Assembly: GCF_002871345.2 (NCBI RefSeq)
Contig: NZ_CP136964.1
Span: 558,001 to 622,000, forward strand
Length of the DNA: 64,000 nucleotides
DNA from: Nosocomiicoccus massiliensis
GTDB lineage: Bacteria; Bacillota; Bacilli; Staphylococcales; Salinicoccaceae
Direction of reading: 5' to 3'
Shown here: piece by piece, positions 20,688 through 29,579 of the stretch
Layout: each line of letters begins with the position of its first letter
How positions within the stretch are numbered: the stretch's first letter is position 1
The notes under the pieces: model-generated
Database searches by the model: none
What the model was told of the DNA's origin: nothing
What the model saw: the letters and a program-made list of their open reading frames with translations, nothing else
Made by a program: the position numbers and the translations under genes

Positions 20688-21318
20688 AAAATTTTACAAC
20701 TATTTTATATATATTAAATCCTTTTTGACTGAATTTCTCTTCATACTCAGTTCGAATGTTATCTTCATCTTCATCTGCATGTAAATCTAAGTTCACTTCT
20801 AAAAATTCCGTTTTAAAATTATTTAATGAAACTAAACTATATTCAAATAAACCTCTATTATCCGTTTTAAATTGCAATACTCCATCATCTTTTAATATAG
20901 ATTTATATTGTTTTAAAAATGATTTATACGTGAGACGTCTCTTTTCGTGACGGTTTTTAGGCCACGGATCAGAGAAGTTTAAATATATTTTAGACACTTC
21001 ATCTTTATTAAAATACTCGTCTAATAGATTCGCATCATATAAAAGCAGACGAACGTTTGTCAGCCCCTCTTCTAACACTTTCTCTAAAACACGAATGAGT
21101 ACGTTTTTCTCAATTTCAATTCCGACATAGTTAATATGTGGATTTTGTTTTGCAAGAGTCGTTATAAACTGACCCATTCCAGTACCAACTTCGATATGAA
21201 TGTCGTTATCATTACCAAAGTACTCTTTAATTTTTGTTTTATATGTACCATCTACGTCGACAATATGACTATTTTCAGTTAAATAGTCCATCGCCCATGG
21301 CTTGTTTCGCATTCTCAA
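20686..21318 (-). CDS. trmB: tRNA (guanine-46-N7)-methyltransferase
   Basis: Methylates G46 in the tRNA variable loop using SAM. The SAM-binding loop (EVGTGMGQF), the GIE acidic strand end and the family-specific NFSDPWPKNRHEKRR with TDN (FKTDNRGLF) are all present. The TTG at 21318 is chosen because the resulting N-terminus (MRMRNKPWA) aligns with MRVRYKPWA of staphylococcal TrmB and GAGGT lies seven bases upstream. It follows the kinase-like gene by 11 bases. Confidence 0.96.
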   Translation of the reverse strand: MRMRNKPWAMDYLTENSHIVDVDGTYKTKIKEYFGNDNDIHIEVGTGMGQFITTLAKQNPHINYVGIEIEKNVLIRVLEKVLEEGLTNVRLLLYDANLLDEYFNKDEVSKIYLNFSDPWPKNRHEKRRLTYKSFLKQYKSILKDDGVLQFKTDNRGLFEYSLVSLNNFKTEFLEVNLDLHADEDEDNIRTEYEEKFSQKGFNIYKIVVKF

Positions 21319-21329
21319 TGTACTTACCT

Positions 21330-22121
21330 CTATACCATCATATCTTTCTCTAAAATATCATTTAAAAAAATAATCCAATGGTTCATTTCTTTATATCTTT
21401 TACGATCTTCGTACCACTGAATCATCGTTAAACATTGAATGAGTGTATACCACTTCATACGCTGTCTAAAATCATGATCGAGTGATTTTCCGTATTTAGA
21501 TAACCAATTTTTCCAATCTTTAAAATCGACATACGTATATAGAATCATTCCGATATCGATTGCAGGGTCGGCGATCATCGCACCTTCCCAGTCTACTAAA
21601 AATAGTTCGTCTTCATCAGATAACAACCAGTTTTGATTATTGACATCTCCGTGACATACTCTACAAAATTCAGAATCGATATGTGGAATTTTATTATTTA
21701 AATATTTGATCGCTTTTCTTACTGTTTTATGCGCGTTAATTTTTGGTGAAAGTGAGGATTCGATTCTGTTTAATAATAATTCTGGTAACATCGGTTGCAT
21801 CCCGAGACGCTCTAGCGTGTTAAGTAATTTATCCGATGAATGAATTTTACGCATAAGTGAAGCGACACGGTCAGAGTTCATTTCTTCATCGGTTAAACAT
21901 CTACCGTTTTTCCAATGTTGAGCGGTAACAACTTCGCCTGTTTCGATACGTTTTGTCCAAACGAGTTTAGGTACGATTCCTTCTACTGATAGCATCGTAA
22001 TAAACGGGCTTGTATTACGTTTTAAAAAGAATTTGTCGCCATTAATCTCTGCCTTATACGCATCGCTAGACGAGCCACCAATAGGGTCTAACGTCCACCC
22101 TAGCTGATAAAAATGCTCCAC
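21330..22121 (-). CDS. ytmP: Aminoglycoside/choline phosphotransferase-family protein (YtmP-like)
   Basis: A small-molecule kinase fold. The catalytic loop CHGDVNNQNW and the metal loop FLVDWEGA are intact (near residues 165 and 185), so activity is likely, but the substrate is unknown. I place the start at GTG 22121, because an in-frame GTG three codons earlier is part of the ribosome site (GAGGTG). The ytmP-trmB pair is conserved in Bacillales. A hairpin with T-run lies 37 bases upstream in the leader. Confidence 0.88.
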   Translation of the reverse strand: MEHFYQLGWTLDPIGGSSSDAYKAEINGDKFFLKRNTSPFITMLSVEGIVPKLVWTKRIETGEVVTAQHWKNGRCLTDEEMNSDRVASLMRKIHSSDKLLNTLERLGMQPMLPELLLNRIESSLSPKINAHKTVRKAIKYLNNKIPHIDSEFCRVCHGDVNNQNWLLSDEDELFLVDWEGAMIADPAIDIGMILYTYVDFKDWKNWLSKYGKSLDHDFRQRMKWYTLIQCLTMIQWYEDRKRYKEMNHWIIFLNDILEKDMMV

Positions 22122-22157
22122 CGTGTTCACCTCACTTTCTCTTCATAAACGTTTCAT

Positions 22158-22192
22158 TAAAAAAAGCGCTAAGTAAATTTTTTAATTAGCGC
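22158..22192 (-). terminator. Hairpin with T-run in the ytmP leader
   Basis: GCGCTAA/TTAGCGC (22166-22192) followed on the minus strand by seven T has the form of an intrinsic terminator. It lies between a plausible promoter (22212-22240) and ytmP rather than after a gene. Confidence 0.6.
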
Positions 22193-22211
22193 ACGATTAG
22201 TTGTATTTAAA

Positions 22212-22240
22212 ATACTATCCACTTTTATAACTAAATTCAA
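22212..22240 (-). promoter_or_regulatory. Probable promoter of ytmP-trmB
   Basis: TTGAAT (22235-22240) and TAGTAT (22212-22217) are 17 bases apart on the minus strand. The inferred start near 22205 would place a terminator-like hairpin at the very beginning of the transcript. The remaining 22241-22398 stretch is AT-rich and I see no gene in it. Confidence 0.45.
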
Positions 22241-22396
22241 GGTAAAAATGACGCTATATTTTGCCAACTGCTGTTATATCTTAATTAATAAGTGCTTAAG
22301 CGACCAATGTTATAAATGTTATTTTTTTGTTAATTAAAGTTAAGTTTTGTTAAACGAATGTACGTTCTGATTTAACACATTTTAAAAAATTAATAA

Positions 22397-22423
22397 AAAT
22401 AGACAGACCGATCGTCTGTCTAT
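22397..22423 (-). terminator. Terminator of pepV
   Basis: A 10-bp stem (ATAGACAGAC/GTCTGTCTAT) with a T-run on the minus strand lies 9 bases after the pepV stop. Confidence 0.88.
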
Positions 22424-22431
22424 CATAAATA

Positions 22432-23841
22432 TTATTTTTCTAATTTACCGTTTACAAGAATTTCATATAGTGCTTCTAAATAAATCGTTGTCGCTAATAA
22501 AAGTTCTTCTACTTTCATTTGCTCATTCGCTTGGTGCATTGTATCTTTTGTATCTTTAAACATCGCACCGTACGCTACACCATTTTTTAGTACACGCGCA
22601 TACGTTCCACCACCGATTGTGAATGGTTCAGTGTCATCATCGACATGTTTACGATATGTTTCAGTTAACACTTTAACGAGCGGAGAATCTTTTTCGACAT
22701 AATGCGGCACTTGATCATTTACGTTTTCGATTGAAACACCGTATACTTCTACATCGTTTTTAAGTGCATTTAGTGACGCTTTAAAGTCCATTCCCATTGG
22801 ATAACGTAAGTTCACACCGAAATAACTTTTATCGTTTAAATCATAACGAATGATTCCTGTGTTGACTGATGTTTCACCCATTTCGTCATGGTTAAAGTCC
22901 ATTTCAAATAATTTACCGTCATAATTATCTTCAATATATCTATCGTAAAATGACACGAACTTATGTGCACGTGCGTCGATTGGAATTACTTTTAAGAAAC
23001 GTAGTAATTCTATTCCTGCATTTTTACCTTCAAGTGGTGTTGAACCGTGTGCACTTTTCCCGAACACAGTAATATTTACTTTGTTGCTGTCTTCAATGAA
23101 GTCACCTTTTAATTGCATCTCATCTAAAAACGATTCAAATGACTGTTTTAATTTTTCAACATCTTTTACAGTTAAATTCGCCGTCGCTGATTCAGGTACC
23201 ATATTGTATCGATCACCTGACGTGAATGTATTTAGTACAATATCTCCATACGCATCGTCATCGCTTTTAAACACGATGTCAAACGTCGTAATACCCTTTT
23301 CACCATGAATGACTGGAAACTCAGCATCTGGTGCAAATCCTGAATCTGGCATTTCTTCATTTTTAAAATATGCATCTGTACATAACCAATCAGACTCTTC
23401 GTCCGTACCTATGATTAAACGCACACGCTGATTTAATGGTACTTCAAGATCTTTTAAAATTTTCATTGCGTAATAAGCTGCGATAGTTGGTCCTTTATCG
23501 TCTTGGACACCGCGCGCATAAATAATATCATCTTTAATCACCGGTTCAAACGGATTAGAGTCCCAACCTGTTCCAGCGGGAACGACGTCAACATGTCCGA
23601 GAATACCGAATAGCTTTTCACCGCTACCGAGTTCAATATGGCCTGCTAAATTATCGACAACTTTCGTATCCATTCCGTCACGGTCACCTAAAGAGAGCAT
23701 GTACATTAACGCTTCTTTCGGTCCCTCGCCGACAGGTGCACCCGGCTTAGCTTCTGTACGAACACTTTCAATTGAAAGAAGACCGTTTAAATCCTCGAGT
23801 ATTTTATCTTTATACTGATTTACAATTTCATTGAAATTCAT
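22432..23841 (-). CDS. pepV: Dipeptidase PepV (M20 family)
   Basis: Dinuclear zinc dipeptidase that releases amino acids from dipeptides. GHVDVVPAG (near 86), the bridging D in GVQDDKGP, GTDEESDW (catalytic Glu pair) and the C-terminal GGGTYARVL with H (KDTMHQANE) give all metal ligands. The 469-aa length and the inserted lid domain match PepV. AAGGAG precedes the ATG. Own terminator, so a single-gene unit. Confidence 0.95.
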   Translation of the reverse strand: MNFNEIVNQYKDKILEDLNGLLSIESVRTEAKPGAPVGEGPKEALMYMLSLGDRDGMDTKVVDNLAGHIELGSGEKLFGILGHVDVVPAGTGWDSNPFEPVIKDDIIYARGVQDDKGPTIAAYYAMKILKDLEVPLNQRVRLIIGTDEESDWLCTDAYFKNEEMPDSGFAPDAEFPVIHGEKGITTFDIVFKSDDDAYGDIVLNTFTSGDRYNMVPESATANLTVKDVEKLKQSFESFLDEMQLKGDFIEDSNKVNITVFGKSAHGSTPLEGKNAGIELLRFLKVIPIDARAHKFVSFYDRYIEDNYDGKLFEMDFNHDEMGETSVNTGIIRYDLNDKSYFGVNLRYPMGMDFKASLNALKNDVEVYGVSIENVNDQVPHYVEKDSPLVKVLTETYRKHVDDDTEPFTIGGGTYARVLKNGVAYGAMFKDTKDTMHQANEQMKVEELLLATTIYLEALYEILVNGKLEK

Positions 23842-23897
23842 ACAACTACTCCTTTCTATTTGTAATTATTATACTAAATAAAAGTTCTCACACAATA

Positions 23898-23925
23898 AAA
23901 AATCCTTTAGCACATGCTAAAGGAT
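23898..23925 (-). terminator. Terminator of the 4-TM oxidase-like gene
   Basis: Near-perfect hairpin ATCCTTTAGCA/TGCTAAAGGAT followed by T on the minus strand, 5 bases after the stop at 23931. Confidence 0.85.
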
Positions 23926-23930
23926 GAGAA

Positions 23931-24314
23931 TTATTCTTTATTCATTAACGTTAAAACAAAGAATAGTATATAGCTAATTAATAAAACTGATCCACCGATA
24001 ATATAAATGATGAGTGATACAGTATCCGGGAAACTAAATGGATTCACAAATTGGAACCACATGCCGAGTGTTAACCCAACAGTTCCAATAATTGCCGTCC
24101 ATACATGTAACTTCGCAAGGAAACTTTCTTTTTGATGAAATACTCTATAATACATCGCGAAAGAAAATAAACTTAGCCATCCGACGACTAAAATATGTGC
24201 GTGGATCGGTCGAAGTTCATAACCACCAGAGCCCGCCATATGTGCACCCATAAATGCACCCATCAGTCCAAAAGCTGCAGAAAATCTTAATAACGTTTTA
24301 CTATAACTCTTCAT
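23931..24314 (-). CDS. Four-helix protein resembling haem-copper oxidase subunit I
   Basis: A 127-aa protein with four membrane helices. The second begins with RPIHAHILVVGWLSLFSFA, the His-rich pattern seen in oxidase/NO-reductase subunit I helices, but there is far too little sequence for a full haem-copper centre. Small proteins of this type are usually annotated as cytochrome-c oxidase-like and have no proven role; haem binding is possible. The ATG at 24314 has GGAGG at six bases; a TTG four codons earlier lies in the ribosome site. It is monocistronic and adjoins the repeat array. Confidence 0.7.
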   Translation of the reverse strand: MKSYSKTLLRFSAAFGLMGAFMGAHMAGSGGYELRPIHAHILVVGWLSLFSFAMYYRVFHQKESFLAKLHVWTAIIGTVGLTLGMWFQFVNPFSFPDTVSLIIYIIGGSVLLISYILFFVLTLMNKE

Positions 24315-24475
24315 AATTGCCTCCAAATGTTGTTTTACCTTTAATTCAAACTATACATAGTGAATATGAACACAATATGAATTGGATTTTTGTAAATTGG
24401 ATGAGGTATGTGCTAGATTGGCGTTCTATTGTTGAGTTATAACCTTTAAAGTGTATTAGTTCATCTTATTATGGA

Positions 24476-24955
24476 TATAATTAACAAAAAAATTATATTT
24501 TATTAGATATATTGATTTATCTAACAAATTTAGGTCCTACGCCTCAATTTTTGTTAATTATAATTTTTTATCTAACATATTTCGGGTCTTCGATCTGATT
24601 TTTGTTAAATATCCAGATATATTTAACACTTTTTCACTTTCAAAGTCTATTTTTGTAAATAAGGATGAAGAGCCAGCTATTTAGTTATTATTACGGTTAT
24701 CATTAAAAGCAATTTTACTCTTAGATAGATATAAAACACTTTCTCCAAAATATAATTAACAAAAATATCGTGATTCTGTTAATTATCCGGATTTATCTAA
24801 TAAATTTAGATCCTGTGCCTCAATTTTTGTTAAATATAATTTTTTATCTAACATATTTCGCACATGGAATCCGATTTTTGTTAAATATCCAATTATATCT
24901 AACATATTTCAACCAAATTCATTCGTTATTGTAAAATACAGCATCAATCTAGCTC
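24476..24955. repeat. Array of 26-bp palindromic repeats with 51-bp period, in two blocks
   Basis: In this 700-base gene-free stretch, a 26-bp element opening TGTTAAATAT and closing TATCTAACA (its near reverse complement) recurs. Copies: 24501, 24552, 24603 and a decayed one at 24654; then 24777, 24828, 24879 and a decayed one at 24930. Start-to-start distance is 51 bases inside each block. The 25-base spacers keep A/T-rich ends and vary in the middle; the first spacer is nearly the same in both blocks. Both blocks are preceded by TATAATTAACA (24476, 24751) and are offset by about 276 bases, so one is probably a duplicate of the other. No cas gene is near. Function is unknown. Confidence 0.9.
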
Positions 24956-24994
24956 ATTTAATCATTTTCACACAAACACCAAGCAATTTAAGAT

Positions 24995-25026
24995 AAAAAA
25001 CACCCTAAAACATTTGTTTTAGGGTG
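24995..25026 (-). terminator. Terminator of the LEA-like gene
   Basis: Stem CACCCTAAAAC/GTTTTAGGGTG followed by six T on the minus strand, 8 bases after the stop codon. Confidence 0.88.
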
Positions 25027-25033
25027 TGTCTGA

Positions 25034-25819
25034 TTACTTATCTTCTTTTACGATGTGCACATTGTGGTTGCTATCGAATTTACCTTCTTCATCCACAACT
25101 TCATAGTCCTTTTTGTTGCCTTGCTTCTTGTCGTATTTATCAAATTGTTTTTCAGTATTCTTTACTGAGTTTTCATTTTTGGCTTTTTGTTGCTCTTTCT
25201 TAACTTCATTTGCAGCTAATCCGCCTTCGTCTGCAAGAACTGCTTTAGAACCTTTCGTGCTCTTTTCAGCTGTAGAATCCGGAGTTGTGTACACTTCGTC
25301 CTTTTTATCTTCTACTTTTTCTTTAACTTCCTTTTTTTTTGATTCGACGTCTTCTTTCACGTCTTCTGCTTTGTCTTTAGCTTCATCGACTTTATCTTCA
25401 GCTTTAGATTTCACTTCTTCAGCTTTATCTTGAGCTTTGTCTTTCGCGTCTTCAGCTTTAACTTTCACATCTTCAACTTTTTCGTTGACTTGTGCTTTTA
25501 CGTCATCTACTTTATCGGCTACTTGATCTTTAACGTCATTTGCGTTGTCTTTTAACTCATTTAAGTCTTTAGAAGCTTTGTTTTGGAAGTCTACTGCTTC
25601 GTTTTTAACTTTGTCGACAGTGCCTTTTGCCTTTTCAGCAAGTTCATCGACTTTGCCACTCGCCGAATCTTGAACATTTTTAGCATATCCTTTTGGATCT
25701 TCTTTTGCTTTTTCTATTTCACGTTTTACCGCTTCTTCGTTATCTGCTAATTTTTTAACTGCGTAACCTACACCAACAACTGCTGCTAACTGTAACACTC
25801 TCTTTAATAATTTCTTCAT
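25034..25819 (-). CDS. LEA-like repetitive helical protein with YtxH-like N-terminus
   Basis: A 261-aa protein. The N-terminus carries a short hydrophobic helix (about 5-22, VLQLAAVVGVGYAVKKLA). The middle is almost only K, E, D, A and V, arranged in 11-residue repeats (KDKAQDKAEEV, KSKAEDKVDEA, KDKAEDVKEDV). This is the pattern of group-3 LEA proteins, which form amphipathic helices on drying. The tail is hydrophilic and probably disordered. The ATG at 25819 is chosen over a GTG inside GAGGTG. A role in osmotic or desiccation stress is inference from composition. Confidence 0.7.
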   Translation of the reverse strand: MKKLLKRVLQLAAVVGVGYAVKKLADNEEAVKREIEKAKEDPKGYAKNVQDSASGKVDELAEKAKGTVDKVKNEAVDFQNKASKDLNELKDNANDVKDQVADKVDDVKAQVNEKVEDVKVKAEDAKDKAQDKAEEVKSKAEDKVDEAKDKAEDVKEDVESKKKEVKEKVEDKKDEVYTTPDSTAEKSTKGSKAVLADEGGLAANEVKKEQQKAKNENSVKNTEKQFDKYDKKQGNKKDYEVVDEEGKFDSNHNVHIVKEDK

Positions 25820-25897
25820 AATAAAAAACACCTCTTCGTTGTAATTAGTTTCTCAACTATCTATTACATACCCGATGGTGTTTTTTATAAACGTTTT

Positions 25898-26593
25898 TTA
25901 AATTATTTTTTTTAAATCCGTTAATTCATCTTCTGTTAAGCGTCGATATTCGCCCGCTTCAAGTGTCTCATCTAATACTAGATTTCCAAACTTGACTCGT
26001 TTTAACTCGAGTACTTCGTTATTTAAATATTTAAACATTCGCTTCACTTGGTGAAATTTACCTTCTGAAATTGATAAAAGAACTTCATCCTCTTCGATGA
26101 CTTCAACTTTGGCAGGTTTTGTCGTGAAGTCTTTTAACGGTATACCTGTTTCTAAAAAAGTAATATCTGACTTTGATACATCATGTTTAAGTTTACAATA
26201 GTATGTCTTAAATACTTCTTTTTTCGGACTCAGCAATTGATGACTTAACTTACCATCATTGGTGATGATAAGCAGTCCTGTCGTATCGATATCGAGACGA
26301 CCAACTGGAAATAATTCACGATACTGAGGGTGATCGATTAAATCAATAACAGTCTCATGCTCAAAGCTTTCAGTCGCTGAAATCACATTTTGTGGCTTGT
26401 TTAACATAAAGTACATATATTCTTCTAATACAACTGTAAAGCCATCGACTCTAACTTCATCTTCGACTTTTACTTTTAATTTTCTGTCTTTAACGGTTTT
26501 TCCCCCTACAGTTACACGACCACTTTTGATCAATTCTCTGACTTCTTTTCTAGAACCAAAATTTGCATGCGCTAAATACTTATCGAGTCTCAT
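25898..26593 (-). CDS. 16S rRNA pseudouridine synthase (RsuA family)
   Basis: An N-terminal S4 domain (MRLDKYLAHANFGSRKEVRELI) precedes the catalytic domain with GRLDIDTTGLLI, whose Asp is the nucleophile, and EGKFHQVKRMF. This is the RsuA/RluB/E/F group; RsuA acts on U516 of 16S rRNA. The 231-aa length fits. The ATG overlaps the stop of murJ by four bases (ATGA), so the pair is coupled, as ytzG with ytgP in Bacillus. Confidence 0.93.
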   Translation of the reverse strand: MRLDKYLAHANFGSRKEVRELIKSGRVTVGGKTVKDRKLKVKVEDEVRVDGFTVVLEEYMYFMLNKPQNVISATESFEHETVIDLIDHPQYRELFPVGRLDIDTTGLLIITNDGKLSHQLLSPKKEVFKTYYCKLKHDVSKSDITFLETGIPLKDFTTKPAKVEVIEEDEVLLSISEGKFHQVKRMFKYLNNEVLELKRVKFGNLVLDETLEAGEYRRLTEDELTDLKKII

Positions 26594-28227
26594 AAGAATC
26601 TCACCTTACTTCGAATCTTATTTGCACGTTCACCAAGTACTCTGTCCGCTAGACCGGATTTAAATATGACCACTAAATAAATGAACGATCCGACAATGAC
26701 ACACGTCGCGAGAGTTATAATCGCATTTCTTCTTATTGTAATATCTAATGATAAAACAAATAATCCATAAACGATTTCTACAGCTAGAAGCATAATTAAA
26801 CTGTATAGAACGATTTCTAACATCGGTGTTAATATTTTTCTAAAACTAAATTTTCCATACTTTTTAATGATAAAGAAATTGAACATCACTCCACAAAATA
26901 GCGCAATGAGTGTTGAAATAACTGCACCAACAGTGTGGAAGTACATAATTAATGGGAAGTTTAGCGCTGCTTTAATGACTAAGACGAGTAACACTACAAG
27001 CACATTAAACTTTTGCTTCTCTATTCCCTGGACGATAGATGCTGTCATACTAAATACAGAAATCACAATACAAACTGGCGCATAAATCGTTAAAATTTTA
27101 ATACCCATTTCACTAAAACTATAAAATGATGTATATAACGGCACTGCCATAATCATCATACCGACTGCTGCGGGTACGACTAATGTCAGTTGAAGTAACA
27201 ACATCGTACTTACTTGATGCTCGAGTTCGTTAAACTTCTTTTGTTGAAAACTTTTCGTTATAAACGGCAAGATCGTAATTGAAAACGACACAGCTAAACT
27301 GACTGGAATCATAACGAGTTTTTGAGTCGTAATATTTAACATTCCAAACCATGCATCTTGCACGTTTGACGGTACCCCTACAATTGCCAGTGCGTTATTA
27401 TGTGTCAATTGGTCAATAAACATCATCATTGGAAATGTAATACCGATAACTACAAATGGAATACCAGATAAAATAATCTCTTTATACATTTCTTTATAAG
27501 ATAATGTAATACCAGTCTTATCTTCTTTAAGAGAAGCTTCAATCAATTTTTTACGTTTAAACCAAAATACTGCTAGTGTAATTATCGCACCTATTGCTGC
27601 GACAAAAGCTGCAAATACAGCGATTTGGTTCCCCTGTTGAATCGTTCCACCCATCACACGAATCACAACGTATGAACCGACTAAAACGACTGTGATACGT
27701 ACAACTTGTTCTACAACTGATGAAACACTTGTTGGACCAAATGATTCAAACCCTTGGAAGACACCGCGCCACGTCGCCATAAATGGAACGACGATTACTG
27801 CAAATGCGACGACACGAATAATATTTGTAATTTCATCGTGTCCCCATACGTGCTCACCATCTGAAGATGCCGCGAGCTGAACATCAGCAATGACAGGTGC
27901 GAGTAAATACAGTACCATAAAGCAAATCAACCCAGATACTAACATAACGACAAGACTCGAACGATAGAGTTTTTGCGTCGTTTGAAATGCACCGAGAGAA
28001 TTATACTTTGCAACGAATTTTGAAACAGCACCTGGCACACCTGCGGATGCGATTGAAAGCATGATAGTATAAGGTGTATAAGCATATCCGTATAGTGCTA
28101 GATTTTCTTCTCCACCCATGATGCTATAAAATGGAATGATATAAATCATTCCTAAAAATTGTGTAATTAGACTCGCTGAAGACAAGAACAGCGTACTTCT
28201 AAACATTTTTTGATTTGAATTTGACAT
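26590..28227 (-). CDS. murJ: MOP-family lipid II flippase MurJ/YtgP
   Basis: A 545-aa polytopic protein with about 14 helices and the MATE/MOP fold. It starts with STLFLSSASLITQFLGMIY and contains PGAVSKFVAKYNSLG in the first half, as in Bacillus YtgP and the staphylococcal MurJ. It flips lipid-linked peptidoglycan precursor across the membrane; assignment is by family and synteny with the RsuA-type gene. AGAAGG lies upstream of the ATG at 28227. Confidence 0.88.
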   Translation of the reverse strand: MSNSNQKMFRSTLFLSSASLITQFLGMIYIIPFYSIMGGEENLALYGYAYTPYTIMLSIASAGVPGAVSKFVAKYNSLGAFQTTQKLYRSSLVVMLVSGLICFMVLYLLAPVIADVQLAASSDGEHVWGHDEITNIIRVVAFAVIVVPFMATWRGVFQGFESFGPTSVSSVVEQVVRITVVLVGSYVVIRVMGGTIQQGNQIAVFAAFVAAIGAIITLAVFWFKRKKLIEASLKEDKTGITLSYKEMYKEIILSGIPFVVIGITFPMMMFIDQLTHNNALAIVGVPSNVQDAWFGMLNITTQKLVMIPVSLAVSFSITILPFITKSFQQKKFNELEHQVSTMLLLQLTLVVPAAVGMMIMAVPLYTSFYSFSEMGIKILTIYAPVCIVISVFSMTASIVQGIEKQKFNVLVVLLVLVIKAALNFPLIMYFHTVGAVISTLIALFCGVMFNFFIIKKYGKFSFRKILTPMLEIVLYSLIMLLAVEIVYGLFVLSLDITIRRNAIITLATCVIVGSFIYLVVIFKSGLADRVLGERANKIRSKVRFL

Positions 28228-28307
28228 TTAAAAACCTTCTTACATAATCATTAAGCTATATTATAATAGATTCATTCGTTTTTTTAAATCAATTGAGGTG
28301 AAACACG

Positions 28308-29567
28308 ATGTACGATACGATAATTATCGGTGGCGGCGTATCCGGTATAATGGCGGCTGTCGCTGCAAGTGAAAACAATCAAAAAGTATTACTCATCGAA
28401 AAAAATAAGCAACTCGGTAAAAAGCTTCTGATTTCTGGTGGCGGTAGATGCAACGTGACGAATAACCTACCGTACGAAGAGATCATTCAAAACATACCAG
28501 GTAACGGTAAATTTTTATACGGGCCGTTTTCTATATTTGATAACCAATCAATCATACAATTTATAGAGTCGCACGGCGTCAAATTAAAAGAAGAAGATCA
28601 TGGTAGAATGTTTCCTGTTTCAAATAAAGCTAAAGATGTCTTACAAGTGTTTTTAAATTGTTTAGACAATCAACACGTCGAAATATTATTAAATACCGAA
28701 GTGAAGGAGATTCTTCATGATAATGCTTCAATCACAGGTGTTAAATTAACAGACGGCAAGACAATTAAAAGTCATAATATTATCATTACAACTGGCGGTA
28801 AAAGTGTACCGCACACTGGATCTACCGGAGATGGATTTAAATTCGCTAAAAATCTTGGACACTCAGTGACAAACCTATTTCCAACAGAAGTGCCAATTTT
28901 AAGTAACGAACCTTTTATAAAATCTGGAGACTTAAAAGGTTTAAGTTTAAAAAACGTTAAACTATCAGTTTTAAAGAAAAACGGGAAACCAAGAATTTCT
29001 CATCAAATGGATATGTTATTTGCTCATTTTGGAATTACTGGACCTGCAGCGTTACGTTGTAGTCAGTTTGTAATTAAAGAACTTGAAAAACAGAAGACAG
29101 AAACTGTTATGATGGAACTAGATTATTTTCCAAAGTTGTCGAGTCATGACTTACGACAAAAAATTGAAATTGATGTCAAAGCAAATAAAGATAAAGCCGT
29201 TCATAACGTATTAAAACAATTTATCGAAAATAGATATGTCGATTTTATGTTTAATCATTTAAAGTTAGATAAAACGATGACTGGACATAATTTTGATAAC
29301 GAATCTAAAAACAAAATTTTAAATTTTTTAAAATCATTTCAATTTAAAGTCACCGGTACACAACCGATAGAAAAGTCGTTTGTCACAGGTGGCGGTGTCC
29401 ACTTAAAAGAGATTGACCCAAAAACAATGGAAAGTAAAATAATAAAAGGTTTACACTTTGCTGGCGAAGTATTAGATATCCATGGATATACTGGAGGGTA
29501 TAACATCACAAGTGCATTAGTTACTGGATACGTCGCAGGACAGCACGCTGGGCAAAACACAAATTAA
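28308..29567 (+). CDS. FAD-dependent oxidoreductase, HI0933/YtfP (BaiN-like) family
   Basis: The FAD-binding loop IIIGGGVSGIMAAVAA opens the protein, followed by KKLLISGGGRCNVTN, TGGKSVPHTGSTGDG and a C-terminal HFAGEVLDIHGYTGGYN, all typical of HI0933-like flavoproteins. The physiological substrate is unclear. GAGGTG precedes the ATG. It is divergent from murJ, an arrangement also seen in Bacillus (ytgP/ytfP). The unknown gene at 29580 follows after 12 bases. Confidence 0.92.
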   Translation: MYDTIIIGGGVSGIMAAVAASENNQKVLLIEKNKQLGKKLLISGGGRCNVTNNLPYEEIIQNIPGNGKFLYGPFSIFDNQSIIQFIESHGVKLKEEDHGRMFPVSNKAKDVLQVFLNCLDNQHVEILLNTEVKEILHDNASITGVKLTDGKTIKSHNIIITTGGKSVPHTGSTGDGFKFAKNLGHSVTNLFPTEVPILSNEPFIKSGDLKGLSLKNVKLSVLKKNGKPRISHQMDMLFAHFGITGPAALRCSQFVIKELEKQKTETVMMELDYFPKLSSHDLRQKIEIDVKANKDKAVHNVLKQFIENRYVDFMFNHLKLDKTMTGHNFDNESKNKILNFLKSFQFKVTGTQPIEKSFVTGGGVHLKEIDPKTMESKIIKGLHFAGEVLDIHGYTGGYNITSALVTGYVAGQHAGQNTN

Positions 29568-29579
29568 GGAAGGTATACA

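Noticed and set aside
22241-22398. Small RNA gene between pepV and ytmP
   Set aside because: AT-rich with no clear promoter of its own beyond the one assigned to ytmP; kept only as an attenuator hypothesis.
24501-24955. CRISPR array
   Set aside because: The repeats are 26 bp with 25-bp spacers, but spacers are related to each other (the first spacer of each block is nearly identical), repeat copies differ, and no cas gene lies anywhere near. Called a palindromic repeat array instead.
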